Source of the DNA: Auriscalpium vulgare
Taxonomy: Eukaryota > Basidiomycota > Agaricomycetes > Russulales > Auriscalpiaceae
Length of the DNA stretch: 64,000 bases
Direction of reading: 5' to 3'
Assembly: GCA_019915015.1 (NCBI GenBank)
Contig: JAHBBC010000014.1
Location: 868,001-932,000 of the forward strand
Made by a program: the position numbers and the translations under genes. Below the pieces are notes generated by a model that ran no database searches, had not been told where the DNA came from, and saw only the letters and a list, made by a program, of their open reading frames with translations. This document shows, in pieces, positions 58,762 through 64,000 of this stretch (the stretch's first letter is position 1; every line of letters begins with the position of its first letter).

Positions 58762-58775
58762 CGCGAAAGGTCGCG
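58762..58775. promoter_or_regulatory. Perfect dyad CGCGA-AAGG-TCGCG in the antisense promoter
   Basis: One of seven perfect copies of the dispersed dyad. It sits between the TATA-like box and the start codon of the antisense gene, a position suited to autoregulation. Confidence 0.5.
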
Positions 58776-58779
58776 AGCC

Positions 58780-58787
58780 CTTATATG
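58780..58787 (-). promoter_or_regulatory. TATA-like box of the antisense gene
   Basis: On the minus strand CATATAAG lies about 62 bases upstream of the ATG at 58718, inside the element but outside the LTR. Confidence 0.5.
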
Positions 58788-58815
58788 CCGCTTCCGCACG
58801 GTTCCTGGCAACTGG

Positions 58816-58846
58816 GGACAGTTGCAGTTTCAGTTGGGGGGAGAAA
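58816..58846 (+). promoter_or_regulatory. Terminal polypurine tract region
   Basis: GGGACAGTTGCAGTTTCAGT then TGGGGGGAGAAA directly abuts the 3' LTR. It is the primer site for plus-strand synthesis. Confidence 0.85.
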
Positions 58847-59505
58847 TGATAGGTTCAGGCCGCGGGCAAGCGTGTAGCGAGACGTCGCGAGACGGGGAAG
58901 CAGCATGCGAGGCGCAGGGTCGCGGGAGCGGGGGTGATGGGAACGTGGTCCGGCGACCCAGGAGCAACCGGGACTGGCGACGGAACGGATCACCGGAACG
59001 GGCTAGATCGGGAGGGCTTAGCGACGTAGGTAGAGCCACTACTTAGGGAGCTGCGCGAGACGTAGCAACCCAATCAACCTGTGGGCGGCGCAAGCCACCC
59101 ACACCCTTTACCTCACAGAAACTGTAGCCTGAGGCGCTACCAGACTTAGGAAGGAAGGACCCCACCGATGTGGGAACAGGTAGGCAGGCGGACAGGCAAG
59201 AGGGGGTGCGACGGCCCATAGGCGGACGCTTCGCACACGGGTGCGAAGCACTCGGAGGAGGATCCCGTAGAGGGCATCCCCAGGCAGGTGAGTGTTTAGT
59301 TTGGTGTTTAGGCGGTAGGAGGTGGCCCCGCACGACCGCGGGGAGGGCACGAAGCGCAACAGCGACACGAACACCTTCCCCCCTCAGCAAGACTAGTCAC
59401 CCGGACTGGATCGCGACGTATAGGAGGCAGTGTTGGTGGTTGTTGTCCCTGTGAGGCACTCGCCGCACGCCCCAGCTAGGGTCCGTCCCGGGTGATAGCG
59501 TATCA
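58847..59505 (+). repeat. 3' LTR, 659 bp
   Basis: Same length and sequence as 48260-48918 except G at 58922 (A at 48335). Confidence 0.95.
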
Positions 59506-61613
59506 GCGCGCAGGTCAAACAGCCACGCTCAAGACGCATTATCGCACGCGGCCATGGACGATGCCCTCAAAGATCAAGAAGCAGCGGACGTGCTTGCAGT
59601 GCGCGCGCAGACTTGCGCGTCAGCGGCATGCAAGACGACGGGGCGCACATGTTGGACGAGGAGCATCAAGATGGCTGCGCCATGGCTGAAGAAGATGGGC
59701 GAGGCTGTCAACAAGGCGCTGCGACGAGGACACGACGTGACCACGCCACCGGACGAGGCTGCCATGCCATGCGACGCCCCTGGACAATGCTTGGAAGAGG
59801 CGGTGCGACGCGGCAGCCACGCACACACCCTGGACGAGTCGCGGTGCCGTCGCAGCACAGTCAAGATGTCAAAGAAGCCCGCGTGGACAACGCTGGACCA
59901 GGCGCTGCGACACGGCGGGGCAACGCCGACGCTGACTCAAGGAGGTGCGAACGTGCGATCTCCAGCCATGGATGATTGCCCTCCACGTGCACGCTACACA
60001 AATTGGCCGAGGCGCATCAAGATGACCGCGCATACCTGAAGAAGACGAGTGAGACGGCGGCGGGTCGCGCGCTGCGGCTCTCCAGGGTGGGCGGTGCCAC
60101 TGAGCGGTGCGTGGACGAGGCGGGCGGATCAAGAACGGAGCACATGCATGAGGAAGACGGGCGAGACGGCGGCACGACCGCGTGCACGGCCGCATCTTGG
60201 ACAAGGTGCATCAAGCGAGCTCGACGGGGGCGCGTCGCGCGCTGCGGATTGCCCACGGCGGATGGCCCGTGCCATCCGAGTCGAGCGGTGCCACCAGAGA
60301 CAAGGGCGGCGGTGCGAACGGACAGCACGAGTATAGACGCGCCGGAGACGACGGTGGCTGCGGCTACGCTGCCTGCGGGCCACGATGGTCAACTTGCGCA
60401 GTGCGGGAGGGCGCAGGGCAAGGATTTCTCGCGCATAGAGCGCATGGCCGCCAGCCCATTGCGTACCGAGGCGGACGGCGGCGAGCAGGAAGGGAGGAAC
60501 CACGTGGCAAGCACGGGAATCAGGAATCAGGGCGACACCGCGGCAGTTCAACAAAGGGTGGTCGACTCGCGTGTGGGCTCTAGGACTCGGGGGGTATGCC
60601 TGTCTGGTGTTGCACAGGCGGGCGCCGGGACCGGACAACAGGCTGCGAGGACCATGTGCGCATCGGGCGCATGGTCGGGCGTGACGGGCGGCGGTGCGCC
60701 CGCCGCCGAGCGAGTGCTCCAGGCTCCAGCCCGCCGTGGTTCTCGCATTCTGATATTGCCATGCAGATAAGGCAAGATAAGATATTCGGGCGCAGCCATT
60801 ACTACTGTCTGAGCAGGGTATATGCACCCGATCTCTTTCACAAACACACAATCATACTGTCTGTATAACTCATGTGTAACTAGTACTGGGACCTGTTGAG
60901 CTGGTCCTTTTTCCAGAATGGAGTCATCGCTATTTGAAGGGAAGTAATATAACCTCATATAATGTAATATAAGATTCTGGGGCTTTTGCTGATGTGAACG
61001 CGCCTTTTGCACTTGCTGTGCTTGAGGCTCGGCGCTCGCCCCACGATGCCGAAGCTCGTGTTGCCGTCCGTGTAGGGGACGGTGGTGCCGGAGGATGGCG
61101 AGAACGAGTGCAACGACGAGCACAAAGGCTTTGCGTAGTAGTGACAGTGCTGGGCTCGTGCAGCCCCATTTTCTCTACTTTTTAGTCTAATTATCGCAGC
61201 CCTGTACTGTAGTATACGCTATCTACGTGCTACGCCTCCAGTACCGGTAGTACAAACCCTGGTCCGATCTCAGACCGGGTTGTCCCATGCGAGACCCACG
61301 CGAGGCCATCCGAGGCCTGTCCCGATCGGGAAGGCATAGGCGCCCTCGCGCGACTTCGGTAGTCTCCCTGAGGCAGAGTAGACAGATTCAACCTTCGCAG
61401 GCTCAGGATCTGTCTGACGTCTGCTATCACTACCCGGGCTCTTGTCGATTAGTGAATTTTGATGTCCGACGGCAGCTCGGCATATCACGCCCGGGCAATA
61501 TTTCTGTTGATGGCGCCCTGAGTATCGACGCGTCGAGTCGCCGTTGACGCGTCTTTTCGCATAGAAACATACTCTATCTCGCGTCATGTCCTTATTCTCT
61601 CTATAATGCATGA
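59506..61613. other. Degenerate repeat DNA right of the retrotransposon
   Basis: About 59540-60350 contains irregularly repeated blocks such as (C)TGGACGAGGCG, GCGCTGCGACG.GG and CATCAAGATG, in which frames recur as Asp-Glu/Arg-rich peptides. They look like the remains of a repeat-protein gene or satellite. 60770-61613 shows nothing recognisable. Confidence 0.4.
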
Positions 61614-62604
61614 ATGTCGAGCCCTCGCACCCCTTCCGACTCGTCTCACACGGCTAGCTATGACTGGACATCACCAGAGGGCCTGGAGCACCTCAAGACT
61701 CTCGTGCAAAAACACCTTCCTTTTGAACCTCGACAATACCAGCTCTACGACTCTGCCTGCATCCTCAATGGCCAAGATGTGTTCTGCATCACGGCAACAG
61801 GCGACGGGAAGAGCGCCCTCGTCTATATTCCGGCACTCGCACGGCCGGACATGATTACCAGTGTGGTGGAGCCAACAAATGCGCTCGAGAGCGACTTGGT
61901 GCGTTGGCAACCTGTTTACAGAGAGACTTGTGCTCATGGCACTTGTCTAGGCTGCTTCCCTACGACAAAAAGGTGTTACATCAGTTGCCATAAATGCGGA
62001 GACACTGAAGGAAGCGGCCGAGGCCAATCCCAAGCGCGACCTCTGGCGGGAAGCGCGTGAATGCCGTTACCAAGTCATCACAACGTCCCCGGAGAACCTC
62101 AAAGGAGTAGAGTTTCGCAAGCTCATCGAGGACAAGACATTTCGCGCACGCTGGCGCGCGCTTGCGGCAGACGAGGCTCACCTTGTCGACCAGTGGGGCG
62201 CGGACTTCCGGAAGGCATATGCCGACATCTGGACGCTTCGTTCAAGAGGCCCGGAGCATCTCACCATCCTCGCGATGTCTGCGAGCGTCGAGAAAGGCCG
62301 TCAGTTCGATCAAATCGTCCGCTGTCTAGGGTTCCGCGAAGGCACCTACCACCTGGACAAACGCGACTGCGAGCGCCGAAACGTCCACCTCATCTTCCGA
62401 GAGGCTCGGTACGCGTATACGGGCCACGCGTTTCGCGATCTCGACTGGCTCGTGCCCGAAAAGATGTCTCGCCCATCAGATCTATAAAAAAAAGGATTAT
62501 TTACTGCGATACTATTGAACAAGGACATCGCGTCACACAGTACCTTCGCCGCCTTCTCCCTGCGCACCTCAAGCGTGCCGCAAACATCGTCATCCGTCGG
62601 AGAT
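61614..62604 (+). pseudogene. RecQ-like DEAH DNA helicase, frameshifted and truncated
   Basis: ATG at 61614. It reads SYDWTSPEGLEHLKTLVQKH, then FEPRQYQLYDSACILNGQDV, the Walker A variant ITATGDGKSALVY (motif I), and after a short intron EAAEANPKRDLWREARECRY and YQVITTSPENL. Motif II is ADEAHLVDQWG and motif III ILAMSAS. It reads on to WLVPEKMSRPSDL and then TAA. The continuation IKKRIIYCDTIEQGHRVTQY (motif IV, start of the second helicase lobe) is in the neighbouring frame across an A8 run (62487-62494). After HLKRAANIV the homology ends at about 62600, where a fragment of another gene begins. The second lobe is missing, so no active helicase is expected. Confidence 0.75.
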
Positions 62605-63068
62605 GGAAGCCGCCATCCTTGGATGCAACCTGTGCCGACTCGGAGTCCACCATTCCCTCGACGGTGGATATGGCCCATTGTTGCAGGCGCCATCTTGTCA
62701 TCTTTGTAGCATCTTGAGGGGCAACGGCACTCGCAGGCCGATTACTGGAGTTGCGTCGGATGATTGGCCGACTGTACGAGCTCTGGTACAATTCGGAGCT
62801 CGACGATGTCGACCGCAGTCACAGTTGCCTTGTTCTTGCCACCAAGGAAAGAAGCGAGAACTTGTGCAGTACGCCTGCTGTTGCCGTCGGCATATTCTTC
62901 GGAGAGAAGGTCGCGCAGGAACGTAGCCAGATTCCAGTTGCGCTGCTTCAGAGCTTCCAGTATCTCGTCAATTTGTCGTGCGCGGACACTGAGAGCATGT
63001 GGGGCGGTGGGATCCGGATCGTCGTCGACTTCCATAGGCTCGAATGATGTGGACTCGGAGTGACTCAT
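62600..63068 (-). pseudogene. DUF6589-like protein, N-terminal fragment
   Basis: ATG at 63066-63068. The start MSHSESTSFEPMEVDDDPDP is acidic. Then RARQIDEILEALKQRNWNLA, TFLRDLL and VLASFLGGKNKATVTAVDIV resemble the N-terminus of the agaricomycete DUF6589 family, which is multicopy and apparently mobile-element associated. After DIVELRI the frame shifts near 62791. The next frame carries a later part of the same family (MTRWRLQQWAISTVEGMVDS, SAQVASKDGGFHLRR). Homology ends at about 62605, where helicase sequence of opposite orientation begins. It is broken and truncated; the family call is from memory of the signature. Confidence 0.5.
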
Positions 63069-64000
63069 GGGAAAAGAAAGAAAAGTAGGATTGGCGGCGT
63101 CAGAGGACAGGTAAGTAACAGAGTACGCGACTCGTACGGAGGACGGACTCGGACGCGGGACGCGCGCGCTGCCTGTTCAAACTCCGCCCCAGTGGCGCTC
63201 TGCTCGTAGAGGGGAGCGGACTTTGAAGTCCTCACTAATCGCTAAGACCCTCGCGACAAAAAGCAGACTAGACTTCGGCACTTTTGCTGATGATGTTGGA
63301 ATATCACGTGCGTGTCGAGCTCAACGCCGCGCCGGCATCTTCCGGGTACTGTACAGTACGTACGAACCTTATTCCGTGGACATGTAGCTAGCTCTTTTGC
63401 TACAATATCCCTTACGGATTACGCCCAGCTTCGTATACGCTATCCGGCGCTAATTCGAACATCCTTCGTTGTCCCTCGTCGTCCTTGTGCGCGGAGCCAA
63501 TCCTCAACATAATCCGTCTACCTTGGTCGTTGGGAACATCGACCGGCCTCTTGCCTTGACAGTGGACACCGGCTGTCCTGTCTCAGTCGTGCGTCGTGGG
63601 CACGTAACTGGACCTCGTGCCGCAGCGCCTTCGCGTGACCGTACCTCGCGTCGTAGCCCAGGTGGGCATCAACACTTGTCTTGTCATTGGGCCTTAAATC
63701 CCTTCCCCCTTCTTCAACGCTCCTTTCCGATTCCCCCCCCTCACTCGACGTTCCGCTGTTCTTGCTGTTGTCGTCATCCGCTGTCCGCGCTACGGGACAT
63801 GAGGCTCACGCCTCACAGAGCATCGTCTGCTCTCGGGATAGGTGGCATCCGGCCACACAGAGAGAGTCCGGCTTCGGGGCTTTAGGTGCGCAATTGCATC
63901 ACCGAGTAGTTGGTTGGCTGGTGGGGAGATGAAGACATGGGCTTGGAAGTTGGTCAGGTTGGACAGGCTGGGAGTGCGTCCAGAGCCAGGGAGTGGCAGG
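63069..64000. other. Right end of window, no supported gene
   Basis: A plus-strand frame around 63520-63600 contains LALTVDTGCPVSVV, weakly like a retropepsin active site, but there is no ATG or further domain. Confidence 0.35.

Larger units (their letters stand above)
48260..59505 (+). mobile_element. Full-length Ty3/Gypsy-type LTR retrotransposon with an antisense accessory gene
   Basis: An 11.2-kb element bounded by identical-length LTRs that start TGATA and end TATCA. The order is LTR, primer site, gag-protease, pol (RT, RNase H, integrase), antisense gene, polypurine tract, LTR. Domain order with integrase last defines the Ty3/Gypsy superfamily. LTRs differ at one position (A at 48335, G at 58922), so insertion is recent. 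A GCGC target duplication is seen on both sides (48256-48259 and 59506-59509). The surrounding DNA is decayed repeats. Confidence 0.95.

Noticed and set aside
63520..63600. LALTVDTGCPVSVV, possible retropepsin site
   Set aside because: Only a single short motif, no start codon and no neighbouring Gag or RT sequence.

Overview
The window looks like a gene-dense stretch of a filamentous basidiomycete genome, probably an agaricomycete. The evidence is many short (about 50-60 bp) GT-AG introns, GC-rich coding sequence, closely packed genes on both strands, and typical fungal families: HET-C, OPT transporter, ferric reductase, P450, YERK-type MAPK, Sos7 kinetochore protein and fungal mL41. The genus cannot be named from the sequence.

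Layout. 1-42 kb is mostly housekeeping DNA. In order it holds: the 3' end of a coiled-coil gene; HET-C (+); an oligopeptide transporter (-); a decayed type-B carboxylesterase (-); a ferric-chelate reductase (-); mitochondrial ribosomal protein mL41 (+, with a probable GC-AG intron); a Sos7-like kinetochore protein (+); a cytochrome P450 (+); a kinesin-10-like motor (+); a cytochrome b561 membrane protein (+); an unrecognised membrane protein (-); mitochondrial asparaginyl-tRNA synthetase (+); a double-CCCH zinc-finger protein (-); a Fus3/Kss1-type MAP kinase (+); the ribosome biogenesis factor Noc4 (+); and eIF2-alpha (-). Neighbours are often convergent with short gaps.

42-64 kb is accessory and degraded. 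It contains direct repeats, palindromes and a 22-bp minisatellite. It also has a broken, 3'-truncated copy of an APC/C activator (Cdh1/Fzr) with frameshifts, a nonsense codon and a 20-bp tandem duplication. At the right end, a frameshifted RecQ-like helicase fragment abuts, tail to tail, a DUF6589-like fragment.

The most interesting object is a complete, young Ty3/Gypsy-type LTR retrotransposon at 48260-59505. Its two 659-bp LTRs differ at one base. Besides gag-protease and pol it carries three unusual things. (1) Between pol and the 3' LTR lies a four-exon gene on the opposite strand. All its introns are phase 0, and the predicted protein of about 754 residues has a Zn2Cys6-like cysteine cluster. 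(2) Two copies of the polypurine-tract region flank this antisense gene, as if it were an inserted cassette. (3) A dyad motif, CGCGA-N4-TCGCG, is scattered through the element with at least seven perfect and about ten near-perfect copies, in different reading frames and also in the LTRs and the antisense promoter. A DNA-binding-type protein encoded antisense, together with dispersed cognate-like sites, suggests a self-encoded regulatory or anti-silencing system. That is inference and needs testing. Gag-pro and pol are in different frames; a canonical -1 slippery heptamer precedes the gag-pro stop, and a second frame change falls at a C-run ahead of the reverse transcriptase.
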